From Bolinopsis microptera (Eukaryota; Ctenophora; Tentaculata; Lobata; Bolinopsidae): 64,000 nucleotides of DNA. The notes below the pieces were generated by a model that did not search any database, was not told where the DNA came from, and worked only from the letters and a program-made list of their open reading frames with translations. Position numbers and translations under genes: made by a program. The stretch spans positions 90,001 to 154,000 of the forward strand of contig NW_026971774.1 in assembly GCF_026151205.1 (NCBI RefSeq), written 5' to 3'. This document shows positions 31,918-42,997 of this stretch, piece after piece. Each line of letters starts with the position of its first letter. The first letter of the stretch is position 1.

Positions 31918-33019
31918 TCAAAATACTCGTTAAGATGACAATCATCTACAATGTTTATTATAATCTCAAGAGACGCAGGAATTACTGCCTGGTAATGATG
32001 CTGGTAATTACTTAATTAGATTTAGACTGATGGTCACGCACAATCCAATGTGCCATTATTTTTTCCGACCAAATAAAGTCCGTTAGGGTATTCATCCAAC
32101 GCTGATAATCGATTTATTTCGTTGAACTTAAAGTTCAACAGTGCTCGTGATTTATTTGTATATCGTTCTTGGTCGTAATATAAATTATCATCGTGCACGT
32201 GCTACCACAGGAGCAATTAAATGAGCATGTACAGCTGCTTAAGCAGTGACCACATACCCAAAAATTGTATCCTTCATATAGTATATGATAATAATTCTGG
32301 ACTGAGCGAGTTCATACTCGATCCTATATACCACCGTTTAATTACGAAAATGTTATGTCTGTTTTCGAATATTATAATAGGCGGGTTTATAATAGGTGGG
32401 TTTATACTGTTGCATTTCAACTGCGATAGTTATCAAGTCCCGGCCGTAGGCACGGGGTACACCATGCAGTATTGCTTATATTGCGGCATGGTTTCAAGTT
32501 AACTAGCAGGAACCCATCTAACCCTAAATGGTTTCAAGACTCAAGAGACTAAAATAATTATTACCTATTTAATTCGCGTTTTTGACACCACTTGGGGGTC
32601 CAAATTTTCTTATTCCTTGGCCAATTTTTTATTTTTTCATGCTGATTTGAAGGCCATTAAGGCATTTGACCCAGTCAAAAAAGTTCCAGTTTTATATCTT
32701 TTACGGTTTTTGCGGAACGTCGTGTTAAAGTTGATGCCGTGGTGTCAGTAAAATGGTACGGATATATATATATATATATCGTCTCGCTTTATATATAGTA
32801 AGATAGTAAGATATCATCTCGCTTTATACATACTCATAGTAAGATAGCTTTAAGCTCACCACTTATCTCTTAGCAGTTTAAAAAGACATCTATATTTGTT
32901 CATTTACTAGATACTGTATTCATTCATTTGATACCTATGATAACTTTTAATTAATGCATTATCAAAGGATGTAAAAAGGAAATGTTGAAACGTGGACCGA
33001 TGCAGTGTTTTCCATTGCT
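31918..33019. other. Intergenic AT-rich DNA
   Basis: Contains an (AT)n run at about 32762-32780 and a duplicated atctcgcttta/agtaagatag segment at about 32780-32850. No gene is supported. Confidence 0.45.
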
Positions 33020-33115
33020 AGCTTCAATATCAAAATGCGCAGTTTTGCTAGTACCGTAGTTAAGTTGTTCAAAATTGTCCCACATTCAAACGACGATTTG
33101 GCGCCCCCCTAAGAT
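33020..33115. mobile_element. Internal/right fragment of the CAGTGGCGTA MITE
   Basis: Shares gcagttttgctagtaccgta, gttcaaaattgtcccacatt and acgatttggcgcccccc with the copy at 10937-11176. Both termini are missing. Confidence 0.75.
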
Positions 33116-33599
33116 GACGAAGTTGCTGGGGTTATAAGAAACCACAATAAATAAACTCTCTTTATTATTTTGTTTGCATCGACTTTGTCACGCGGTGAAT
33201 CTGGATTGTTTAACGATAAAGTCTTGATGGTTTAAACTCGGATATAAATAGAAATGAGACTAGTTTCCTTTTTTCATCTCATCTTATTATCTTAAGGTGA
33301 ATGAACAAGAAGGGACAGCTATTTTTATGCAATGATTTTTTGTAAATTTTGTGACACAGAAAACAGGGATTGGTCAACTGGAGGTGTTTTGTGGTAAACT
33401 GCCTAACAAATGTTGTTTCGTTTCGCTTCGTTTCGTAACCAAAATTATGGTAACCAAATTTATTGTGAACCAAATTTATTGGCCCTAAGGTATTCTGGTT
33501 ATTTACTGTCTGCACTCAATAAAATTATTTATTTGAATAAATTGCAACTGTTACCCAATTAGAATGTAGGCCGTCGTTTTCTTTGATACCACTCGCAAG

Positions 33600-35659
33600 A
33601 TGAACTGTGTGTGGAATAAGATGACACGGACAACAATTCTCCTCGCGCTGATCACTCTGTCGTTAGCAGGTCAGTTGTTACAACCTTATTATGATATTTA
33701 GTTATAGATAAAATGAAAGCAGACTTTGTTTAAGAAATATCCGATCCCATGATGATTTTCATAAATTGTTTATTGAAGTTATTTTGTAATTTTGACAGTC
33801 TCGTACAGTAATTTTATAAGTTTCAGTAGCTACTAGCTAAATAACATGCCTTCAGTTGAATACAAGGTTACAACGGATACAAGCTCTGTCGACTGGGCAG
33901 GCTCAAACAGTCACTTTTATTACAAGTTTATGGGAACGAAAGGCAGCACAACTGAGCACCTTGCTGACAATGATAATGATAGGGAGATAGGGAAAAGTGA
34001 CACCTATATGATCACAGATAACACCGACATAGGCGAGTTCAGATGTGTGTCAGTGAGACATGGCGGTAGTGATGGGTGGATGTTTAACGAGGTAAAGCTT
34101 ACTTGATTTCACTTCTGAATTTTTGTGAATTCTATTGACACACTGGTTTGACTAAAGACTAAAAATACATGTACATGGAATTAAATCAAAATTAGTCTAT
34201 AATCTATATTTTATTATTTGTGCAAGCTGTTGACGGCTCTGAGACTGAATATGAAATTTGAGCAATGAGCATTGGTTCCATTATTTACTTTGTTGTGACA
34301 TCATCCACTAAACAGAATAATGATTGAGAGTTGAGACCAATGTCTATTCAATCATTCGAATAATTTTAGGAATCATTGCTGTCAATAACTCTGCAAAATT
34401 AGGAAAAAGACTTCAAATTGATGCCGCTATTCATATTATAAATGTGCAATAAATAACGGAACTATTTCTAGGTGTTCGTTGAGATAAATGGACGTCCCAT
34501 ACCAGCGATACCGAACCTGATAGGTTGGCTCGATGATTCTATACCAGTATTGATAGAGGTAGCATTTTGCGTCACCAATTTCGGTAAGTCCAACATCAAA
34601 CATATAGAGGAAAGGTCAAATTATTTTATAACACATAGTGCTACCCGTTATTCTGCGAAACCCAGCATAAGTATTAATTGTTGCTTATTAAAAGTGGTTA
34701 ATATTTTACTTTTTAACTACTATACGGTTAAAATTCGTAAAAAGTAAACATTTTTTTACACAATTTATTATGATTATTATTAAATTATACCATTACCAGT
34801 AATAAAACCGCAAACTTACAGCTAGAATTACGGATCAGGGGCGAGACAACCTTGTTACGTATTGAGGCACTGAGGCACTTGAGGCAGTACTTTGAGGCAC
34901 TTGAGGAAGTACTTTGAGGCACTTGAGGCAGCACTTTGAGGCCCTGAGGCACTTGAGGCAGCACTTTGAGGCCATTGAGGCAACACTTTGAGGCCCTGAG
35001 GCACTTGAGGCACCACTTTGAGGCATTTGGGACAACATTTTGGGGCACTGCGGCACTCGAGGCGCCAATTTGCGGCACTCTCAAGTGTAAATGTTTCCAA
35101 ACATTGAAAACGTAATATTTAAATTTTAAACTGCCCCATATTTATGCATCTTCAAGTTCAGCGGTGAAATGAATATCGTTCTGCATTTGCCGTTAACTAT
35201 TACATAATAGCAATACGCAGTAAGTAAGTTACAATTTTGTAATGTTTGTCAAGTGCCTCAGGGTGTCAAAGTGCTGCCTCAAGTGCCTCAAAGTGCTGCC
35301 TCAAGTGCCTCAAAGTACTGCCTCAAGTGCCTCAAAGTACTGCCTCAAGTGCCTCAGTGCCTCAATGCGTCACAAGGTTATCTGTCAGGGGCTCAAACAT
35401 TCTAATTTCAGAAAATAAGGTGAGAAACAGATGCCCGCCCGAACATCCTTACTCGTTTCTTCAAAATAACAGGTGCTGCTCAAACAACAAAGAGGGCACT
35501 ACCAGTATAGAAACTTTAAAACCATACTGTGACCAGAAGACACTAGGAGATGGAAGTATATGCTGTCATGGTAACAGTATAGACTTAGAGTGTTCAAATA
35601 AACCTTGCCTCCACTTTGCTCCAATAGGTATGAAATTTGTTAATGGAAAGTATGCCTGA
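33600..35659 (+). CDS. Secreted PLAT-like, cysteine-rich protein, four exons
   Basis: Exons with matching phases are 33600-33669, 33856-34091, 34472-34583 and 35412-35659. Exon 1 encodes a signal peptide (MNCVWNKMTRTTILLALITL). Exon 2 into exon 3 forms one domain resembling PLAT/LH2: VEYKVTTDTSSVDWAGSN, FYYKFMGTKG, DIGEFRCVSVRHGG, then WMFNEVFVEING. Exon 4 is cysteine-rich: RCPPEHPYSF, NRCCSN, PYCDQ, SICCHG and LECSNKPC. This pattern (C..P..Y/CC/C/CC/C/C) is common in small extracellular modules of marine invertebrates. The protein would be about 220 residues and extracellular. The stop at 35657-35659 may be bypassed if the donor-like ag|gtatga at about 35630 is used. No enzymatic role is apparent. 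The exon structure is well supported; the domain name is tentative. Confidence 0.6.
34850..35395. repeat. Large inverted repeat of a 21-22-bp minisatellite inside an intron
   Basis: 34850-35070 consists of ctttgaggcacttgaggcag-type units. 35255-35395 is the reverse-complementary array (aagtgcctcaaagtgctgcc). The outer words gttacgtattgaggcac and gtgcctcaatgcgtcac mirror each other, so the two arrays are arms of one palindrome of over 120 bp per arm with a loop of roughly 180 bp. Confidence 0.9.
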
Positions 35660-36370
35660 TCCGTATATCAGGGACTAAACGGCGTAAGAGCAACCATTTC
35701 TTACCTCTTCACTAATCACTAATCACTTCAATGGTGATAACCGCGCAACAATAAATTTAATTCCTAGAACTTTCTCAACTCAGATATCGTAATGAAAAGA
35801 GAATGTCCAATTCTATATCTCGCAATTAAAACTACCGTTATCGCTTTGCTGATTGGAATTCTGAGTTTTCGGATTCTGAGACCAATTGTTATCTACTCCT
35901 TATATAACTCTACGTTGGACCCCAGTCATAGTTATGACAATTGTGTTTTAACATTTATAAGTAGTTACGAGAAGGTGCGGGCGGTCTAATTCAGAGCATC
36001 ATTATACTAATTGGGGAATAAAATGTTGTATTTGAAGTATGGCTCGTCGAATAAATGTTGCAAAAATTTATTTACTTTTGGATTAATAAAGACTCCAAAT
36101 AAAAATGAAATGTTGAATTTTGTCAAGGATAAGTTATTACGATATGAAATTAAACTTGTGAAAAATCTATGTATAATTGCTTCGATAGTTACGATGCATC
36201 GGAAAAATTGACATCCTACAATAATAGTGCCTTTAAAAGAATTTCTTAATATACACTCGAAAATTAAACTCTCAAAAATTCATTCGTTACTTTACATTAA
36301 TTTATTTTCACAGAATGAGGGCCACTTAAAACTTTTAAAATCGAATGTGTCCATAAAAGTTTTAAGAGTT
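35660..36370. other. Intergenic AT-rich DNA
   Basis: Short open frames near 35792 and 36011 have no recognised similarity. They could be further exons of the secreted protein but are not supported. Confidence 0.35.
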
Positions 36371-36908
36371 CAGTTAAAAACTAGCTTCAATGTCTAGGAC
36401 GTATCTCAAACCACCAGCGTTTGCTTTAGAAAGGTTAATGAAAATCTCATCTACCTTGCTAGCATCAACAATCTCAATATCAGGGTAAATATCCTTCTCC
36501 ACACAGAAATCAACGCACTCCTGAAGTGACTTCATACCCCCAACCATAGACCCAGCAATAGATTTCCGCTGAGCAAGGAGAGGAAACTGATAGAACTGCA
36601 AGGGAGCAGCTACGGCACCAAGTTGTACCAAGGTTCCGTTAGTAGAAAGAAGACCGAGATAAGTCATGAGATTGTGAGGAGCACTGACAGTGTTAAGAAT
36701 GAGATCCAGTGAGTTGTTGTGTGAGTTGATGGAGGCGGGACTGGAGGTGTCCACGTAGTGTAGTGCTCCCTTTTCTTTTGCTAGCTCCACTTTCTTGTCA
36801 CTGCTGGATACCGCTACCACTTCATGTCCTAGAGCTGATGCTAACTTGATTCCCATAGTGCCAAGTCCACCGATCCCTACTATTCCTATCTTCATCTTCT
36901 TCCAGCTC

Positions 36909-39640
36909 TTATATCAAAGAAATTCTGGAAACATGTCAAATCGACATCAAAATCTACTCGCATACCAGGAACAGTAAACTATAACGGCAGATTTAGAAAC
37001 AATCACTTAGACCAAGCTGAAATGTTCAATGAATATTTTGCTGCACAGTTTTCCGAAGCGAGTAATTATGATGTTGATATTGATTATAGTAATGACTCAG
37101 TAAACGACATTGAGTTCACTACCAGCAGAATCCGAAAAATTCTAAAAGATGTCAATGTTAATAAAGCTGCTGGTCCAGATGGTATCCATGGCAAAATTTT
37201 AAAGAACTGTAGAGATAGTATTGCATATCCACTCTCGAGCCTTTTTAAAATCTCATATAACATAGGTCAGATACCATCTGAGTGGAAATTGGCTAACGTA
37301 GTACCTGTGCATAAGAAAGGCCCCAAAACTCTAGTAGTAGAGGCTCTTACGGGCAAAAAGACGTGTTTTCTGCTACGAGTTTAGAGACCTAACCGCTAAT
37401 TGGACACAATAGTATGATGTCTAAGGATCGATAATATGTTAAGAAGTATAAATTTGGACTTATTAGTCACGTGCTATACCAATGCGCGTTTTAAACTTTG
37501 ACAGTCTATTACTCTAAGGCAAATAGAGTAATTATATTCATATTTTGTCAGCAATAAGATCACATTATTTTCTATTTAGTGTGAAAATATGAGCTAGAAC
37601 GGACATAATCTCGCTGAGTTATAGCTGTTTGAAATTTATGATGAACGCGCGGGTGCCAATTGATAACAACTAAATGCTTTTGCGCGTAGTGCGCGTCGAA
37701 AATTTGGCAAAAACGCTTGCGGAGTGACAATATTCAAACTTCGATAAAGTATATGAAGTGGGTACTTCTCGGAAAGGAAAAATTTAGGCAAACACGATGT
37801 GACTATTTTTGGGTTGATTTAATACAACTGCAAAAAATTATTCAAACTTCAAGCAAAAAAGTCAAAATTTTTACCATTTTTTTGGATTTTTACCTCAGAA
37901 CAAATAGAGGGATTTGTTTTATTTTTATACAATCTTGTGCGGCTGTCTTTTAGCTATCTTTATGCAAGTTTTGCCGACATGCCAACAAAATTAACTTGCT
38001 CAAAATATCAAAAAACATGGTTTTTTGGCCTATTTTTGGCCCAAAAATCGGTTTTTTGCGATTTTACCCCAGAACAATCAGTCCAATCATCTTGAAACCA
38101 CTTTCAATCGATTCTACGGTCAAAAATACGTCTAGTAAGGTGTATCTGGGGTCCCTAACGTATCGAGCAGACAATGCCCGTAAGAGCCTCTACTATAGTT
38201 GAAAATTATCGGCCAATCTCTCTCACCAGCCTTGTAATGAAAATTTTTGAAAAAATTGTGAGAGATGAACTGTTGGCAAAATGCCAGCATAAAATACATG
38301 ACAACCAACATGGTTTTCTTCCTCAGAGGTCTTGTACTACACAAATGGTCGGGTATATAGACTGTCTCTCTCTGTCTATCAACGATAATGTCAGAACTGA
38401 TGTGGTATACTTTGACTTTGCCAAGGCCTTTGACTCAGTTAACCATGATGTCATCCTAAAGAAATTAAAATCGGAATTTGAAATTAATGGTACACTGTTG
38501 AAGTTCATTATGAACTATCTCAAAGACCGCAAACAGTGTGTTATAATTGGGGGATCCCACTCAGAACTTAAGAATGTTGAATCTGGGGTTCCCCAAGGCT
38601 CCATTTTAGGACCTCTGTTCTTTGTACTCTTTATTAACGACATGTCAGAATGCGTAAGTGAAGGTACAAAGATAGCCCTATACGCTGATGACACCAAAAT
38701 ATGGCGTAAAATCACGGGCTGGAGAGACCATGAGATCCTACAAGCAGACATAGACGCCCTGCATTGCTGGGCAGTAAGAAACAAAATGAAGTTTCACCCA
38801 AATAAATGCAAGGTGCTCTCTATATCTAGCAAAATGAGTGAAAAGGGAATTTTGAGTTTTTTCCCCTTCCAGCTCTTTGTCTATACCCTAGATGGAACGG
38901 CACTAGACTTCGTCCAGAGTGAAAAAGACCTTGGGGTCTTTGTTAGAACTGACCTTAAGTGGGAGGAGAACATAGTCAACCTTTGTACGAAAGCTAGTTC
39001 TCGTCTAGGTCTAATGAAAAGAACTCTACGGTTTATTAACGACCGTAAACAAAAACGGGCATTCTATCTAGCGCTGGTTAGGAGCCTTTTCGAAAATTGC
39101 AGTGTTGTCTGGAGACCAACAAGTGTTGTCTTGAATAACAAAGTTGAAAACATTCAGCGCAGAGCAGTTAAGTGGATCCTTGGCGAACAGGATCATCACT
39201 ATAATGACTTAGAATACTTGGCTCGATTAAGAGAGCTAGACATGTTGCCAATGGAGCTGAAGTTTGAATACACAGACTTACTATTATTCCATCAGATATA
39301 CAATGGTCAATCTGTTCTGAAGCTCCCACCTTATTTAACCCCGATAACAACCAGTGAACAGGGTAGGTTGCGTTCAAACATAAGGCAACCCTCGAGATAT
39401 AATGAAGTTGATACATCTCAAATGCCTGATATCAACCAGAGGCGACAGAACAGACACGACCACCTTTCCCTGAAGTGTACTGTGGAAGCAAAAGCTCACT
39501 CCTTTAAGAGAAGCTTCTTCTTCAGAACACACAGTGTCTGGAATGACCTACCAACTGACCTTAAAGAGATAAGTGATGCCGGAACTTTTAAGTCAAACCT
39601 GGCAAAACACTTTTGGGACAAATTGACAGACCCTGACTAA
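36909..39640 (+). pseudogene. LINE reverse transcriptase frame, interrupted
   Basis: The N-terminal RT part (about 36909-37334) has DVNVNKAAGPDGIHGKILKN and WKLANVVPVHKKGPK. The continuation (about 38196-39640) has ENYRPISLTSL, HGFLPQRSCTTQM, VVYFDFAKAFDSVNHD, SGVPQGSILGPLFFVLFIND and the catalytic YADDTK, then the thumb with ENCSVVWRP and VENIQRRAVKWI. Removing the 37335-38195 element rejoins NYRP to its expected upstream VHKKGPKTLVV. The C-terminal 488-codon part is still open. Confidence 0.88.
37335..38195. mobile_element. Non-coding TIR transposon, 861 bp, nested in the LINE
   Basis: Ends are exact inverted copies over 21 bp (agtagaggctcttacgggca after a T; mirrored tgcccgtaagagcctctact) and similar for about 25 bp more. 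Flanks share a tagt word, so a TA or up-to-4-bp target duplication is possible but ambiguous. The interior is AT-rich with a gcgcg-rich part near 37650-37700 and no transposase frame. Confidence 0.88.
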
Positions 39641-40191
39641 GTTAATGAGTACAAATGATATTTATATGTGGGCCCCCGCCACTGATAGATCGGTCACGAT
39701 ACTGAATATAACAACTATAATATAAAAAGAAATCTATTAAATAATATTAAATAACATTTACGTTCTGTCACCATGATTTGACCCTGGTGCAGTCCTCAGT
39801 TAATATACTTAACTGGATTACGCGAACTTTATATCCGACTGTAATCTTGCTTTTAATCGCTGTGTGATGATACGCGCGCAATTTTTGGCGCATTATGAGT
39901 CGGGTCATGGATACATTATGTATTTATTTTGATAATTCTAAATTTGCGTGTTTTAGATACATTTTGTGTGTTTAGATGGAGGTGGTGTTAGTGAGTCTGG
40001 GAGTAGAACTATTACTTGTAATACGTATACCCCCAGAACTTGTACCACTTAACCATGCTTTTAGTATTTATACAATATGGACTACAACTTTTACCCTACA
40101 AATGCCTCATGATAATAATGTCGTATATTTTTAATTCTCTTTGCTGTATTGTATAATGTACTATTTGTAAAAGTTTCAAATCAAATCAAAT
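39641..40191 (+). other. LINE 3' UTR
   Basis: Sequence between the RT stop and the short-repeat tail of the LINE. Non-coding. Confidence 0.7.
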
Positions 40192-40570
40192 CATCTTCTT
40201 ATCTCCCTTTGTAGCTCCATAGTATCTCAAGGGATCCCACATTGTTATGCCAGCACACACCTTCAAAAGATTTTGTTATTTTAATTAAATGTTGAAGAAT
40301 CAAATTCCAAATTATGTTATTTCTGGAAGTTTTTACTTTATAACAATGCTGACTGCTGGCAAGCATGGCCGTGCAATTATAATATTACTCACTATACTAT
40401 TTACCCCCTATACTACATATTATACACCCTTTACTGATTTTCAGGCATTAAGACTCACCGAAAGTAGTTCAGCAGGCAAATTTTCAGTTCAAAAAATTCT
40501 AATTCAATGTCAAAGATGACAGGAATAAAAAATAGTTATATGTGGAGGTTTTTAAGAAATTTGCGCAAAA

Positions 40571-41444
40571 TACTTTATCGGACCTTATTTGGACGGACAT
40601 TACTTGAACGCTGCAGGCCCTAGCGTTCATCTTAATGTCCGTTCAAATAAAGTCCGTTCAATTAATGTCCGTCCAAGTTAAAGTCCGTTGAAATTTTTTC
40701 AAACATTTTTCCATTTCGAACTTTTTGTCCAGAATATGACAACTTTGAGAACTTTATTGTGCCGTAAGTTAACGACGGAAAGGTTCTCCTTAGTCTGCCG
40801 AAGGCACAGAAAACTCTACTAGTATATGATGTTTTCAAGGGTCACTTGGCGGAACAACATAGTTCATGAGCTAGTCCCCGCCAACATGACAAACTTGTTC
40901 CAGCCTCTAGATATTACGGTAAATCGTGTTGCCCAGGACATTGTCAAACGTTGTTATAGTTCATATAACTGAGGGGAGGTAATGAAACAGTGCTAGGAAA
41001 GCTCCACGTGATGTTAAGGTTAACATAAAGTTGTCTAAAATAAAACCACTTTACGCCGAATGGCTTGTAAAAGTTAACAATGAAATGCAGGACCGGGGTA
41101 GTTTGATAAAAAAAGGTTTCCACAAAGCTAGAAATCATTGATGCTTGTTTAAGCATGGACTATTTCATGCACGAAAACCCATTTAATGAAGATGGTATTT
41201 GATATTAGACACTGATCATTGCATGTACACATATTTTAACATTTTGAAAGCTTAATGACTGCTTTTCTTACTTACTGTATAAAAAATGGATTAAAAATCA
41301 TTTGCTGAAATTAAAAAAACGTCAAAAAATTGAAAGAAATTCGGATTTGTGATGGTTTTGAATGCCTTCGAGCGTTCATATTAATGTCCGTTCACAATTA
41401 TGTCCGTTCATGTAATGTCCGTCCAAATAAGGTCCGATAAGGTA
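40571..41444. mobile_element. Full-length TATCGGACC-family TIR element, 874 bp
   Basis: The left end tactttatcggaccttattt and right end aaataaggtccgataaggta are inverted copies continuing through ggacggacatta. Sub-terminal regions hold many atgtccgttca / tgaacggacat words in both orientations, like transposase-binding repeats. The interior is non-coding. It serves as the reference copy for those near 10.4, 30.1-31.0, 41.5-42.1, 42.1-43.3 kb. Confidence 0.88.
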
Positions 41445-41454
41445 ATGTTTATAA

Positions 41455-42075
41455 ACAATAATAAAGATTCGGCGGAATGACAGGCTGAGCGCCGCCCAGT
41501 AATGTTACATTAGTATTACCTCCCCTCAGTAATATGATAATGAACTATAACAACATCGGACTCGGACATTACTGGGCCGCGCTCAGCCTGTCATTCCGCC
41601 TAATCTCTGTTTATGAACATGATAGCCTGAGGTCCCCAGGTAACGTCGGACAATGTCCTTGGCAATGGCAACACGATTTACCGTAATATCTAGAGGCTGA
41701 GCTGGAACAAGTTTGTCATGTTGGCGGGGACTAGCTCATGAACTTCAACTATGTTGTTGAGTGCCACAATTTTGTTGACTTTTTCCGTCAAGTGACCCTT
41801 GAAAACATCATATACTAGTAGAGTTTTCTGTGCCCCCGGCAGACCAAGGAGAACCTTTCTGTCGTTAACTTAAGGCACAATAAAATTCTCATTATAGTTG
41901 TCATATTCTGGACAAAAAGTTCGAAATGGAAAAATTTTTGAAAAAATGTCAACGGACTTTAACTTGGACGGACATTAATTGAACGGACTTTATTTGAACG
42001 GACATTAACTTTAAGATGAACGCTAGGGCCTCCAGCGTTCAAGTAATGTCCGTCCAAATAAGGTCCGATAAGGTA
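41455..42075. mobile_element. Inverted partial copy of the TATCGGACC family
   Basis: Reverse complement of the left part of 40571-41444 (gaacctttctgtcgttaact, tggacaaaaagttcgaaatg), ending aggtccgataaggta at 42075. It contains the palindromic insert at 41464-41612. Confidence 0.8.
41464..41612. mobile_element. Palindromic 149-bp MITE
   Basis: ggcggaatgacaggctgagc at the left is mirrored by gctcagcctgtcattccgcc at the right, with cagtaatgt / acattactg continuing the arms. A solo end occurs near 21815. It is absent from the otherwise matching position in the copy at 40571-41444, so it is a separate insertion or a variable segment. Confidence 0.8.
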
Positions 42076-42242
42076 GTTACCTTATCGGACCTTATTTGGA
42101 CGGACATTACTTGAACGGACATAATTATGAACGGACATTAATATGAACGCTAGAAGGCAATCAAAACCATCAAAAATCCAATTTTTTTGACGTTTTTAAA
42201 TTTTATCAAATGATTTTTAAATCCATTTTTCATACAGTAAGC

Positions 42243-42646
42243 TTATCTGCGATGTGCGGCTCTTACTAATTCGCTCGCCCAAAAATTTCACGTGACTTTG
42301 GTTTTTATGATTTTGCAGCCGTACAAAACGATTTTACATGAACCCTAATCCCAACCCTAACCATAACCCCGAAGCTAACCATAACCCTTACCACAACCCT
42401 AACCCTAACCCGAGCCCTAAACAATCGAATTCATGTTTTACTAGCCTGTCACGTGACCAAAACGGTTATTTGCCCATAACTCTCCGTGGAAGCATTTTTA
42501 CCCTACGTCATGGGGGGTGATTCGGAATCAGCGTCCAAAAATACACCGATTCAGATCAATTTCACACCCTAAGGGCCTTTTCACAAGAATTTTCTTAAAA
42601 TTTGGGCGAGCGATTTAGTAGGAGCGGCGATGTGCAGATAAGGTAC
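42243..42646. mobile_element. Nested palindromic MITE with telomere-like interior
   Basis: cttatctgcgatgtgcggct..cgctcgcccaaaa at the left is mirrored by ttttgggcgagcgattt..gatgtgcagataag-type sequence at the right. At 42338-42420 the interior is a degenerate run of aaccctaaccc/aaccataacccc. A solo right half of the same family lies at about 43380-43505. Confidence 0.75.
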
Positions 42647-42997
42647 GAAGGTACCTACAGGACTAGATTAGATACCGTCGGTCATATACCTAGGGATGTA
42701 TCCCGGTTTGTCTTCTACTTTATCGAGATGGGTGGTATGGTAGAAGGTATCGTAGCGGACATAAGCCACCGAAGGTCGCCTATACCAAGTGGGGAGGGGG
42801 GGGGGGGGGGGGGGCTAGAGATAAAGCTTAAGCTGTACTTTAGGCATTCAAGTATCTCTCTAGTAGAGCAGTTGGTATCGTTCATTGCCCGGTACGACTA
42901 CGAGTTGGACAGACAACCAGTTGTAAAAGAAAATGTGGAGGTAGAACTAGAAGAAGCCGAAGATCAACTTCAAGATAGTGATAATGTAATAATGTGA
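42602..42997 (+). CDS. HIRAN-like domain fragment inside a transposon
   Basis: A 131-codon frame whose first eight or so codons come from the MITE end. The body reads YEGTYRTRLDTVGHIPRDVS, FVFYFIEMGGMVEGIVADIS, then PIPSG, a Gly run and LEIKLKLYF. The spacing of GH(I/V)PR..S, a G-rich turn and (I/L)PSGGLE resembles HIRAN-like modules found in many invertebrate and transposon-linked proteins. A G-homopolymer of about 18 bp expands the GG of PSGGLE to a six-Gly run. The acidic C-terminus (VELEEAEDQLQDSD) is unremarkable. It may be a captured host fragment or the remnant of an autonomous element's protein. Confidence 0.55.
   Translation: MGERFSRSGDVQIRYEGTYRTRLDTVGHIPRDVSRFVFYFIEMGGMVEGIVADISHRRSPIPSGEGGGGGGLEIKLKLYFRHSSISLVEQLVSFIARYDYELDRQPVVKENVEVELEEAEDQLQDSDNVIM

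Larger units (their letters stand above)
36893..40200 (+). mobile_element. 5'-truncated non-LTR retrotransposon with 9-bp target duplication
   Basis: The insertion spans 36902-40191 and is flanked by catcttctt at 36893-36901 and 40192-40200. The 3' end carries the short tandem tail tcaaatcaaatcaaat, typical of CR1/L2-like elements that end in a short repeat rather than poly-A. It is in antisense orientation to the host ADH gene. It lacks the endonuclease domain and is itself interrupted by a TIR element. Confidence 0.92.
36374..40260 (-). pseudogene. Zinc alcohol dehydrogenase (CAD-like) disrupted by a LINE
   Basis: The minus strand encodes the C-terminal half of a zinc-type medium-chain dehydrogenase of the cinnamyl-alcohol-dehydrogenase group. 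The exon starts at about 40260 with VCAGITMWDPLRYYGATKGD, then is interrupted at 40192-40200 by a LINE. It resumes at 36901 with KKMKIGIVGIGGLGTMGIKL, the Rossmann GxGGLG dinucleotide motif. It continues through NTVSAPHNL, LVQLGAVAAPLQF and GSMVGGMKSLQECVDFCVE to a stop at 36374. Exon sequence is continuous across the insertion once the 9-bp duplication is removed. The catalytic zinc-binding N-terminal half lies upstream and was not found in the window. The 3.3-kb antisense insertion within a coding exon should inactivate the gene on this haplotype. Confidence 0.85.

Noticed and set aside
32221-32502. 93-codon plus-strand frame
   Set aside because: No family resemblance, no splice context and AT-rich composition like its surroundings.
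34835-35100. Minus-strand frames with CLKCLRASKCC repeats
   Set aside because: Translations of the palindromic minisatellite arms in the intron of the secreted-protein gene.
42338-42520. NPNPNPNHNPEANHNP frame
   Set aside because: Translation of degenerate telomere-like repeats inside a MITE.
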